Shown piece by piece: positions 21,391 to 32,148 of a DNA stretch of 64,000 bases; the first letter of the stretch is position 1, and every line of letters starts with the position of its first letter. The DNA lies in NCBI GenBank assembly GCA_029817715.1, contig JARUPY010000237.1, positions 620,001 through 684,000 on the forward strand, written 5' to 3'. The stretch is from Melastoma dodecandrum (Eukaryota > Streptophyta > Magnoliopsida > Myrtales > Melastomataceae). The position numbers and the translations under genes were made by a program. The notes below the pieces were generated by a model. It ran no database searches. It was not told the origin of the DNA and worked only from the letters and a program-made list of their open reading frames with translations.

Positions 21391-21905
21391 AAGTTGACCT
21401 GAGATTAGTAAAACATATAATAAAATTTACTAAAAACTGGTCCTTTTTAAGTAAAGTCAAAACAAAATTAGTAAAAAAAGTATAAATATTTTACTATTTT
21501 TCTACTGTACAAAGCAGTTCAAGTTTACTAATTTTGCGCTGACTTTACTAAAATATTTCCATTAGTAAAGTCACCTCAAAATTAGTAAAAAAGTAGTAAA
21601 ATTTACTACTTTTTTTTACTAATTTTTGCGTTGACTTTAGTAAAAAAAGCACATTTTTAGTAAAGTCAACGCAAATTTACTAAAAATTTTTTTATCAAAT
21701 TTGCGTTGACTAAATTTGCGTTGACTTTACTAAAAATGTGCATTTTTTACTAAAGTCAATGCAAAATTTAGTAAAAAAAAATAGAAAAATTTACTATTTT
21801 TTTTTTACTAATTTTGAGTTGACTTTACTAACGGAAATGTTTTAGTAAAGCCAGCGCAAAATTAGTAAACTTGAACTGCTTTGAACAGTAAAAAAGTAAA
21901 AATAA
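21391..21905. repeat. Long AT-rich inverted repeat (MITE-like foldback)
   Basis: The segment folds on itself around about 21700. The left arm begins near 21515 (AGCAGTTCAAGTTTACTAA) and the right arm ends near 21885 with its complement (TTAGTAAACTTGAACTGC). Inside, ACTTTACTAAAA and TTAGTAAAGTCA motifs alternate many times, so arms can pair in several registers. No coding frame is present. It sits exactly where homology to segmental copy 1 is lost and next to the abnormal 3' end of the FRIGIDA-like gene, so it may be a foldback element that inserted there. No clean target duplication could be fixed by eye. Confidence 0.75.
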
Positions 21906-21989
21906 AAACCGACTCTGCACGATCTTCCCCGCTCGATCTTATGAATGGAAGGATGATACCAACCAACACACTCTTCGATTTTTTTCAAT

Positions 21990-22004
21990 TATATATATAT
22001 ATAT
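21990..22004. repeat. Short (TA)n microsatellite
   Basis: A run of alternating A and T between the hairpin and the FRIGIDA-like gene. No function is assigned. Confidence 0.8.
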
Positions 22005-22078
22005 GATTTTTTATTAAGAGTGCCCTTTTTTAAGGTAATTGTTATTTTTTAATTTAAAATTTTATATTAACTAGATAT

Positions 22079-24321
22079 TTACGACCTTTGAAGAGTCATA
22101 TAAGAAAATATAAAAATAAGAATTACTAAATAAAGATAAACAACATTGATACACAACCGTCTCCCAAAAAAAAAAAAAAACACATACCGGCAATGACACT
22201 GCGCCTTAAAACATTGGTACACACATGTTGCACCTTGTATGCCCCAAAAAGTCTCCAAATCTTGTAGTCCCGGGATTCTATCTGTCAAATTGAGCCCCCC
22301 GGCGCTGCTTTTGTTTCCACCGTGCAGAGGTAGCAGACAGAGGTCGTTTGTGCGGACGACGACGACGGAGGAACCTTGGGGAATAACTACAATTACCTCG
22401 TTTGGGAGTAACTGCAGGAAGAAACATGCGGATAGGCAAATACCAAAGAGCATCGGTCATTATAACTATAAAAATTGAACCTCTGATCGCTACTGAGCTT
22501 ACCAGCTTTTGTGTCCGAAAGGCCAATGGCCTGACAAAGTCCAGGATGTGTTTCGTTCAGGAAGAAGGTTTCCGCTAATTTGGTGATCCAACGCCAGTCA
22601 AAATATGGCACCAACTTGTAGGCGTTCAGAAGGCAAAGGAAACCGAGAACTTCCAACTGACCTCCTGCTTTAGATTGCAGCTTCAACTCCCACTCCCTTG
22701 CCATCTTCAACGCACGCTCTTTGATTTCATCGGCCACTTCGATCCAATCGGCAGACTGCACCATTCGCTCTAACAAATAAATATGCCTCCTGCAAATATT
22801 GTCGCTTAACGCAGTATCTGTGCAGCTTCGAAACTGCTCGAAAGACTCCTCTATTATATCCAGTACTTCTTTCGAAGGATCTCGGCCAGATTTCTTCCAG
22901 ACCACGAATTCGTCATCTGAAGAATTACAGCCATGGCTTGCCATAGACAAAGATGCTGGAGTCATAACCTGGGAAACACTGTAGGGCAAGTTCTCTGACC
23001 ACTTGCCTTGGACTTGCCCCCAATGGTTAGCAGCTTCAGAATCTGCAGCGGAGTAATCAAATTTAGATAGTTGAGAAATAACGTGCAGGGTGTATGCAAT
23101 GCGTACAAGCCCCCCCTTACGTGGCACTAATCTGGCTTCTTGCGAATAATCATGTGACGTCTCCCTCGACTGGAGTTGCTGTTGCCAATAGTCAAAGTCC
23201 CTCGCCTTAGCCTTGAAATCCTGCTCATTCGAAAGCAGAAAATCCAACCGTTTCTCTCTATTCTCAAGCTCAACTCTGTACTCCATGCTTTCCTGTCTAA
23301 TCTTCTTGAGCTCCCTTTCCTTATGTTCAACCTCCTTGGTGATGCGGGAGAGAGACTCGTTCACGTAACTAAGTTGGTTTTTCTTATGCTCCAGGTCGTC
23401 CAGGCACTCCCTGTTTGTCTTTCGTAAGGATGCGGCTTTCTTGTCCATCAATACGAGATCCTTCTCCTTCTCCGATAGTTCACTGTAACGTTTATCAATC
23501 TTAGAGCAGATTGTGGAGAGCTCTTCCTTCTTGACTTTCAAGGATTCAGAAAGTTCAACGATGGATCCTTGCACAGAGACAAGCTCCTCATTCTTTGACT
23601 GGATTTTCTTTTCCAATTCCTCCAAACGCTCCGTCACAATCTTCAATTCACGTTCCTTGGCCTCAAGCTCTCCAGTAATCCTCTTGCCAGAACATTCCAG
23701 TGATTCAAACTCACGCTTCCTACCATCGAATGTAGCCAATTGCTCATTAATCGAATCCTGGAACACCTCGTGCTGCCGCTTCTTGTCTTCGAGTTCGTTT
23801 ACCTTCTTCTCAATCTCGAGACACTTTAGATCGTACTGCTGGCAGCGCTCAGACAGTAACTGGCTCACCGACTCCAACTCCATCTTCCTATCCTTCAACG
23901 TAGAAAGGCAATGGTCCAGATCGCCGCGCGAACTCCTGAGGACATCCTCACATTCCTTGACTTTCTTCTCCAAGATCCCCAACTCCTCCTCCTTCCTCTG
24001 CACCGCATCCTGCAAACTACCTAGCCTCACAGATTCAGCCAGACATTCCTTTATCCTAACTATCTCAGCCAGACAGAAGTTGGACTCTTGGACGACTCTC
24101 ATCGGCCTCTCCTCCTCCTCCAACAGCCTCTCCCTCGCCACTTTCTCCTTGATGCCCGCCTCAATCGCCCTCTGAATCTCGACAAAGTGCTGATCCAGGT
24201 TATCCAACTGCATGCACAACATCATGAAGTCCGACGACCCCGAACCGACCTTCCTTAGCGCCTTCATCACCGTTTCCTTCCTGGACATGGCATCTTCAAA
24301 ATCACTAGATATCTTCTCCAT
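22079..24321 (-). CDS. FRIGIDA-like protein with an abnormal C-terminus
   Basis: Member of the plant FRIGIDA family, nuclear coiled-coil proteins; some act in flowering-time control, but which member this is cannot be told. Start chosen at 24321 (M-E-K-I-S-S-D-F), which fits the family N-terminus better than the in-frame ATG 41 codons upstream. Exon 1 is 24321-22503 (606 codons). Residues about 90-390 are a long heptad-like coiled coil rich in E, K and L. Residues about 440-606 are the Frigida domain: I-C-R-R-H-I-Y-L-L-E-R-M-V, K-M-A-R-E-W-E-L-K-L, E-V-L-G-F-L and A-I-G-L-S-D. A GT-AG intron (22502-22282) is phase-consistent and leads into D-R-I-P-G-L, the expected next block. After that the sequence leaves the family: cysteine- and phenylalanine-rich codons to a stop at 22079. 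About the last third of the Frigida domain is therefore missing. It is either a pseudogene or a truncated form. Confidence 0.75.
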
Positions 24322-24444
24322 TCTCACACTCCTGGGGATTGTAAGTCTGGGTTTGGATAGAATTTGAATTGTGACAAGACTCTGCGTGTGGATTTGGATG
24401 AAGAGCCGCGATCCTTCGTCTTCCCCCCACCCCGCCACTGTCAA

Positions 24445-25550
24445 CCGTCACATCAGAGGCTTGCCAGAGTCGGTTAATAACGTGTTTTGGCTTGTGATTT
24501 TTTTAATAATAATTTCACTTTTATCTTATTTATCTACTTTTTCTTCAATAAACTCTAACTATTTTATTCACGCAACATCATGACAATCATCCACAATGCA
24601 TCGTTACAAAAAAAATATTTAACTGTTTTCTTTTCTAATAATAATAATAAGCAGAATTTTATCTCTCTTTAATTAGTGTTACGGGAGCTATATTTAAATG
24701 TATAACAATTGATTGGTACAAACTTTATTTTAGTTAATGAATTGTCTCTCAACGTTCTTGTTTTCATATGTTAATTGTAGTTTAGTGATCAAACTTCACT
24801 TGATCCGTTGTATATATTTGTAATTTTCCTTATTATATGTACATAAGGTTTTAAATACTTTATAAATTATATTATAGAAAATAAATTTAATATTGGCTAC
24901 AGTTGCTTGTAATTGAGTAAATTCACTACTGATTAGCTACTTCGATGCCTCGTCGTGTGTCAGTAAATCAAATTTAACAATTAAAATGCAATATACTATT
25001 TCGAAATAAAATAATATATTATCCTTTAATCTTACATGGAGTTCTAAAAAACTTACATGAGCACTAACTAAACATTATTTATGATATTTTATTAATAAAT
25101 TACATTTCTTCTTTATAATTACCTAAAAGGTTCACATGGAAATTTTGAATTTTAATTTAATTTTTTATTATAAGTAATTAAGAATCTTTTCATGATTACA
25201 AAACAGTTGTGATAAATATTTATTATCAAGATGTTTCATTTTGTTATTATGGCAAATTTATTTTTACTATAAAACAATAGTCACAATTAAATTATATTAT
25301 AACACGAAGTATATTTTGTCTATGAGAAAATGTTATTTCTGACAAATATTTCTTTTTTCTCAAAAAGTCGATCCATACTTATTCATATAAAATTTAGTTT
25401 GTCCCGAGAAATTTGTCCCGAAAACTCAGGTTTGTTATAGCATTAAAAATACATTCTTCCATGTATTTTAATCAGTTTTTTCAAAGGCAAGGAATAATAG
25501 TTTTTAAAGTAAAATTGGAATTAAATTCTGATCAACCGCTCTCTGTCTCC
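24445..25550. other. AT-rich intergenic stretch
   Basis: About 1.1 kb upstream of the FRIGIDA-like gene. I see no gene, clear repeat or mobile-element signature. The promoter of that gene should lie at its left end (24322-24600), where no certain TATA box stands out. Confidence 0.6.
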
Positions 25551-25668
25551 ATACGAGAGATGATGCCGCGGTCGGAAGATGAAATGGAGGAGACTTTGCC
25601 TTGAAGCTTCAGATGAGGATGGAAAAGAGGAGGGAAATCAAGGTAGCGGAGACTCCTCACCCAAGTCT
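25551..25668 (+). repeat. Segmental copy 4, small remnant (3' flank of gene G)
   Basis: It is the reverse complement of about 55676-55795, downstream of gene G exon 5. It is interrupted by the Copia element right after CCAAGTCT. The undisturbed site at 55676-55685 reads on without a break. It shows that a further copy of the host segment once stood here; the remainder should lie beyond the lost end of the Copia element. Confidence 0.8.
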
Positions 25669-26753
25669 TGTTGGATCGTTCAGGAACACTAAGAGGGGGG
25701 TGAATTAGTGTGTATAACTTTTTCGCCCTTTTCTCAGTGTAAGCGGAAGCGTACTATAACTCAGCAGAGCGTTTCTCAGAATGAGAACTGCTTCGCTGTC
25801 ACCGTTACGATTTTTTCGAATAGGTTTTCGTACGAGTGTTGTGCGATCGTAATGGACACAGTGATTTATAGTGGTTCGGTCTTAATCGACCTACGTCCAC
25901 TTTCCACTAACAAGGTGATTCCACTATATAAAATAATGGGTGCAAAGAGCCCTTGCACTAGGCGCTTGTTTCTCACAAAGTGAGATTTAGAATCCCGTAC
26001 AATTGATGATCACTCCTGGCAACGGTCAACTCCTCACACAGTGGACTCTCGTTTCCAGCAGAATGATACTTTTCCTCAGCAGTTGGTAGCTCAATGGATT
26101 CCACACAGAACGTTGTTGCTCAGATGTAAGCTTGTCTATCAAAGCACACGGACAACGTTATGTTAGATATTAAATCCTCAGGTAATAATCCTTATAGTGA
26201 CAGAAAGACTTCTCAGATAGCAGCTCATTTCTGATTCACAGTAGAGGATTGCTTCAACACTTTTGTCGTTCAGCAGAGGATTTCCACACAAATCTTGTCT
26301 CTCCTGAAGATGAGCCTATAATTGCTAAAGAGACAACCACGAAGTTGATCACACAGATTACCATAAAGATCACAAAGAGAAGAACCACAAAGATAACCAC
26401 AAAGACCACTAAGAAAGGGTATAGGTCCTACACTTTGTTCGGACGTGCACGGTTACCACAGCCGTGACTCACTACACTGCACACCCAGTGCCTAGGGTGG
26501 AATTTGGATACTCCGACGAATGATCTGAGATAACCCAAAATAAAACGTGGGTATTGAAAATTTGTTTCCATATTTTCAATATGTATCCATAATATCACAG
26601 CAACAACTCACTGTAGCATGTAACAGTTACTAGCTGTGATTCAGCAACATATTGCTCAAGCTCATCACTAGAGACAAGCACGTAACTCATGAAACATTAC
26701 TGCTGACTATGAGTAACATATTGCTTAAGTTCATCATCAAAATCAGGTTAACA
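25669..26753 (-). repeat. Copia element 3' LTR
   Basis: 1085 bp, with element-orientation ends TGTTAACCTG and GATCCAACA. It matches 33807-34575 over the shared part with numerous small differences, in line with an old insertion. It contains a degenerate run of ACCACAAAG-like units near 26335-26415. Confidence 0.9.
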
Positions 26754-26771
26754 TTCGCCCCCTTTTTGATG
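26754..26771 (-). other. Polypurine tract of the Copia element
   Basis: On the minus strand, ATCAAAAAGGGGGCGAA lies directly before the TGTTAACC start of the 3' LTR. This placement and composition are standard for SIRE-type elements. Confidence 0.8.
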
Positions 26772-27125
26772 ATGACAAAACCTTTCTTAGGGATAGAGCT
26801 TGAGTCCAATAATCTCCTAACTCCCCCTAAGGCTTAGCACTGATTTGTGATTTGTTAAGGTAAGTGCATTTTTGGAAAACATGGAAAGCTCCCCCTTAAC
26901 TTATTCTTCTCCCCATTTTTGTCATATCAAAAAGAAAGGATTAAAGCAAAAAGTAGTGGCATTGCTAATGCAACAAAAACATGCTGACACTCAAAACAAG
27001 CTCACATAGCAGCAAAGAGTTATTGCGATCTAGCAAGATCGAACTGTTTCAAAGACAAAAACAAATGAGTATAGACATCTAAAGATAGGGAGGAGAGTAG
27101 TTCAATCCTCAGCGGAGAGCATGGC

Positions 27126-28817
27126 TCAATCCTTAACAGTATCAAGCAGAGTCTGGACCATCTTTTCCAGGCGCCCAAGTCTCTTAGCAAATGCATCCAT
27201 CCTTTCAAGAATGGAGCGACGAGTGAAGTTGAGTTCCTCAGCGAGGAATTTCTGCACCTTGGAAGAAGAAGGGGACTCATCCTTTGACAAAGGGGCCTCC
27301 CGCTCACGTTTAGCACGATGCTGTTTGCCAGTTTCAGCAGTGGCTTTGCCACGGACAAATGCAGCGATTTCTCGCTTGGTTGGTTTCTTGATGAATACAC
27401 CATCAACATATTGGTTGCCCATACTCGCCACAGAGTTAGCACCAATCACCTGTGTAGTCCAGGTATCCATTTAATTCACAGGAACAACCTGGTCCCCATA
27501 AACCTGCAGCAGTGCAGTAATAACGTGTGCAAAAGGAAGTGCCCTATTCTCATCCTGAACACAAGAAGCCATGTGGCAAAAAATAACACTTCCCAAATTC
27601 ACAGGAATACCTCGCTTGAGATGAACCATCAAATTCTATTCTCTGGGCATGACAGTATCAATACTGCCAATAAGATGAGCTAAACAAGACATTACTGCCT
27701 TGTGAAACATCCTGTTGCTAAAGCTCAACCCAGTATTCTGCAAATATCCGCTGACAGTAACAGCCTCACCGTCATTGATGGTCTGATAAGCCTCTAGTTT
27801 TCCCTCATTGATCACCCTCAGATTGTTGAAGGGATTAGAGTTAAAGATTCGGCAAACATCAAACACAGAGAAGACGAACACTTTATCATCGACTAGCACT
27901 TTGATGTACTTAATGAGGGAATCCTCTTTATAAAAGATAATGTTGGCATAAAATTCCTGGACTTTAGAGATAGAACCTATGCCATCATACTCACAGAAAG
28001 ACCGCCAGGTCAATTTCTCAAACATCTCAGCAAAGTGCAACTGATGTTCAGTGAACCAGTCAAAATCAACACGCTTACATGCAGCAATGTTGCGCTTTGC
28101 CATGTTACGGCTGGGCATTGTATCATTAACAAGAATGCAATTTAACTCATCCAGAGAGACATTTTGATCAATCTCAGGGATAAACACAGAAGAATCTGTA
28201 TTTTTCACTTTCTTATGATTAGGAGAGCTAGAGTGCATACCATCCTTTAGACCAGCGAAAGGTCGCTTCATCCTGGTGCGAGAAGCAATACCCAAAGCAG
28301 AGCCAACAGGAGGAGGATTCTGTACAATAGAGCTAACCACCTCCACAGTGTCATCCGCAGCAGGGGTCTTCTCAGCAGAAGAGTCCTGTTCACCCACGGA
28401 CTGAGTGGCATCAAGATCCTCACTTTCCTTACTCTCATCATTAGAGAGTTCTAGATCTGGAGTGAGGGAGGTGTCCGCTTTGTGAGAGAACTCGGACACA
28501 GCAGGTGTAGACTTGGTAACCTCCTATGATGCAGCGGTTTCTTCCTCAACAGCGAGGGTTTTCTCCGCAACGACTTCAGAATCGCCAAGAACAGTGGCAT
28601 CAGTAGCTGAAGCCACATTTTCCTTAACAGGAACAGCAGCAGGTGTCTCTTTGGTCTTAGTGACCACAGGAGCAGGGGCATGCAGTAGCGAATGATCCCC
28701 GTCAGTAACTGGGAGATTCTCCTGAATGGAGAGTTGCTGGACGGAAGCAGTCACAGCCTGCGACCGTTTTTTAGGGTTTCCCTTCCCCTTTGAAGATTTT
28801 GCAGATTTGAGTGCCAT
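27126..28817 (-). pseudogene. Env-like / plant-transposon-protein ORF of the Copia element, three in-frame stops
   Basis: One frame runs for about 560 codons from 28817 to 27126 but is broken by three nonsense codons: TAG near 28513, TAG near 27635 and TAA near 27472. The first part is lysine-, proline- and acid-rich and low in complexity. The middle (K-V-Q-E-F-Y-A-N-I-I-F-Y, V-D-D-K-V-F-V-F-S) resembles the 'putative plant transposon protein' domain seen in third ORFs of SIRE-type elements. The end (about 27290-27130) is a predicted coiled coil (S-I-L-E-R-M-D-A-F-A-K-R-L). SIRE third ORFs have been called env-like. No clear transmembrane segment or signal peptide is visible here, so membrane function is doubtful. 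Confidence 0.7.
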
Positions 28818-29103
28818 GATTAGATCGGGAAGAAGAGAGGGAGGAAGGAAGTAGAGGTTGAAGAAAAGATGAAGGAAGTTAGGGATTTTACCGTAGGGGT
28901 AGTTCCCTTTTTAAAGAATATTTTATGGGAAGAAATAGAAAAGGAAATGGCACCGTAGGAAATCTTGTTTTCCTATCAAAAATTTCTTAACATAGTTAGA
29001 TGACAATATTATCATCTCAGAGATTAGGATTACATATCCCTAATTCACTTCGTAAATACTCAAACCTTTCCTTGTCAAGTGGTTTCATAAGAATATCAGC
29101 AAG

Positions 29104-30830
29104 CTATAGCTTAGTATTTACATGCTGAATCTCAACTTTTCCACTTTGTACTTTATCACGCAAGAAGTGATGTCTCAACTCAATATGCTTAGATCTCGAG
29201 TGATAGACAGGATTTCGTGATAAATTTATTGGACTTGTGTTATCACACACTAATGGAATACTATTGAAATGAAGATCATAGTCTTCAAGTTGTTGTCGCA
29301 TCCATAGTAACTGAGCACAGCAACTGGCTGCTGCAACGTATTCTGCCTCAACTGTTGATAAAGCGACTGATGTCTGCTTCTTAGAGAACCAGGAAATTAA
29401 CATATTTCCCAATAATTGACAAGTACCAGAAGTACTTTTTCTATCTATGCGGCATCCAGCATAGTCTGCACCTGAATATCCTATGGGATCCAGTAATGAT
29501 CCCCTGGGATACCATAAACCCAAGCTAACAGTCCCTGCGAGGTATCTAAAGATCCTCTTAACTACAACAAAGTGTGACTCTTTTGGAGCAGACTGATATC
29601 TAGCGCATAAGCATACGCTAAACATGATATCAGGTCTCGAAGCCGTAAGATAGAGTAATGACCCTATCATGCTTCTGTATAGTTTGGAATCAACTTCCTT
29701 TCCACCTTCATCTTTTTCAATCTTGGTATTACTACCAATAGGAGTTGACAAAGGTTTAACATTCTCAAGCTCAAATTTCTTGAGCAGCTGTTTGCTGTAC
29801 TTTTCCTGATGGATAAAAATTCCATCTTCAGTTTGCTTAATTTGGAGTCCAAGGAAGAAAGTGAGTTCTCCCATGAGACTCATTTCAAATTCTCCTCTCA
29901 CAAAGTTAGAGAATTCGGTGCATAGTTGTTCATTCGTTGAACCAAATATAATGTCGTCCACATATATTTGAGCGGCTAAAAGATGAGCATCCTGTTTCTT
30001 AAGAAACAAGGTTGTATCGATTTTTCCACGCCTATATCCCTTTGCTATAAGAAAGGAACTAAGCTTTTCGTACCATGCTCTTAGAGCTTGCTTAAGCCCG
30101 TTTAAGGCTTTAGATATCCTGTAAACATGATTGCGAAATTTTGGATCGATGAATCCAGGAGGTTGTTCAACATAAACTTCCTCTTTAGATCACCATTAAG
30201 GAATGCGCTTTTCTCATCCATTTGAAATAGTTTGAAGTCATTATAATAAGCATACGCTAGAAGTAAGCGTATTGCTTCAAGACGCGCCATAGGAGCAAAC
30301 GTTTCATCATAATCGATACCCTCTTCTTGAGAGTAACCTTTTGCTACAAGTCTGACTTTGTTTCTCACAACATTTCCAGACTCATCAAGTTTATTTCGAT
30401 AGACCCATTTTGTTCCAATAATGGAACGATCATTAGGTCTAGGTACTAAGCTCTAAACTTTGTTTCTCTCAAATTGATTCAATTCCTCTTGCATTGCGAG
30501 AATCCAGTTTAGATCATCAAGTGCATCATCAATGCCTTGAGGTTCCTTTTGAGAAATAAAAGCGGAGTGTTCACAGTACATACTTGCTGTATGTCGGGTT
30601 CGCACTCCTGTGTGTATTGGTCCTATGACTTGGTCAAAAGGATGTCTTTTCTTATATAAAGGAGGAACACGATCCTCTCTTTGTATATATTGGAAACCAT
30701 CAGAAACATTTTCAGTGTGTGCAGCAGGCACTTGCTGTATATCTGCTACAGTGTTTTCGTTCGGATCAGCAATCGTTTGCTGTGATGTTTCATTTGATAT
30801 TGTTGTTGAGGATTGTGCTGCTGCTTCCAC
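29104..30830 (-). pseudogene. pol: Copia reverse transcriptase and RNase H, broken
   Basis: From 30830: the RVT_2 start (W-I-L-A-M-Q-E-E-L-N-Q-F), a TAG near 30454 where W is expected (V-x-S-L-V-P-R-P), then K-G-Y-S-Q-E-E-G-I-D-Y-D-E-T-F-A-P and D-E-K-S-A-F-L-N-G. A frameshift near 30180 moves the frame. The second half (30009-29104) has the Y-V-D-D catalytic motif, F-F-L-G-L-Q-I, S-R-P-D-I-M-F-S-V and RNase H with A-D-Y-A-G, S-T-V-E-A-E-Y and K-H-I-E-L-R-H-H-F. The order and motifs are complete, but the chain cannot be made without correction. 28818-29103 is a non-coding spacer to the env-like ORF. Confidence 0.9.
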
Positions 30831-31085
30831 AGCATCTTCCTCCTGTGTCGGAGAATCATCAACTTTAACATTGATGGACTTTTCAACAATTACAGTTCTT
30901 TTATTAAAAACTCTATATGCTTTGCTCGTGAGAGAGTATCCTAAGAATATGCCCTCATCAGATCGAGCGTCAAACTTTCCGACACCATCTTTAATGGGTC
31001 TTAAGATAAAGCAATTACTTCCAAATGGATGGAAGTATGAAATATTAGGCTTTCTACCTTTATATAACTCATAGGGCGTTTTCCC

Positions 31086-32067
31086 TTAGGAAGGCCTTAA
31101 GTGAACTCGATTTGAGATATAACATGCTGTACTTACAGCTTCAGCCCAAAGATTTTTAGCAACCTCACTTTCCAGCAACATGGTTCTCGTCATGTCCTGT
31201 AAAGTTCCATTCTTTCGCTCTACAACTTCGTTTTGATGTGGAGTATATGGAGCAGAGAAATTATGGTTAATACCATATTCTTCGCATAATGAAGTGAAGT
31301 CATGGTTCTCAAATTCGGTACCATAATCCGTTCTTATGCTTCGTAGAGAAACACCTTTCTCATTTTGAAGTTGTTTGACTAAAGTTTCAAAGGTTGCAAA
31401 CGTATCGATTTTGTGAGCTAAAAATTTAACCCAAGTGAATATGGAAAAGTCATCTACCACAACTAATCCATAACGTTTACCTCCTAGACTTTGAGTTCTT
31501 GTTGGACCAAATAAGTCCATATGAAGTAATTCAAGCGGTGCTTTGCTTGAAAGCATTTTTACTTTTAAAGGAAACCTTTGTTTGTTTGCCAATGGAGCAA
31601 GCTTTACAAAACTTGTCATTGTCAAACTTAATTTTGGGCAATCCCTTAATAGCATCTTTTCTGGCAAGTTTAGACAGCAAGTCATAGTTTACATGTCCTA
31701 ACCTTCTATGCCATAAAGTAGCCTCGTCCTTAACAGACAAGAGACAATTTTCTCCAGCGGAGACGTTCGTAAAAGACAGGATATAGATGTTTGTCTTGCG
31801 TTCACCAATGAAGCAAGTAACACCATCCCGTGAAACGTTACACGTCCTTTCATCGAAAGAAACATGACAACCTTTATCACACAATTGACTAATACTAATC
31901 AAATTGTGTTGGAGGCCTTTAACATGAAGAACTCCTTCAATGGTTAGGGAGTTAGAACAGCAAATAGTCCTTGTTCCTTTAACCATCCCTTTTCCATTAT
32001 CACCAAAGGTGACAGCACCACCATCCTGAAAAACCAGTGTGGAGAATAAGGAGACGTCTCCTGACAT
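31086..32067 (-). pseudogene. pol: Copia GAG-pre-integrase and integrase, broken
   Basis: From 32067: protease C-terminal part and the GAG-pre-integrase zinc segment (L-W-H-R-R-L-G-H-V-N ... F-C-K-A-C-S-I-G-K). The frame then changes near 31550. The integrase core follows with D (L-L-H-M-D-L-F-G-P), D (T-D-Y-G-T-E-F) and E (Q-N-E-V-V-E-R-K-N). All three acidic residues are kept although the frame is not. Integrase inserts the cDNA; this copy is inactive. A stop after L-R-P-S near 31088 ends the frame. 30831-31085 encodes the poorly conserved integrase tail in a damaged frame. Confidence 0.9.
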
Positions 32068-32148
32068 GTGCCTCGAGTAGCCACTATCTAAATACCATAT
32101 ATGGACCTTAGCGGTGGACTTGAAGCATCCCTGAAATAGAGAAAGAAC

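Noticed and set aside
21515..21890. Hairpin as a microRNA precursor
   Set aside because: The arms are too long and internally repetitive, and no defined mature region can be argued from sequence alone; foldback element preferred.
27126..28817. Endogenous virus envelope gene
   Set aside because: No signal peptide, transmembrane segment or envelope motifs; better explained as the third ORF of a SIRE-type Copia element.
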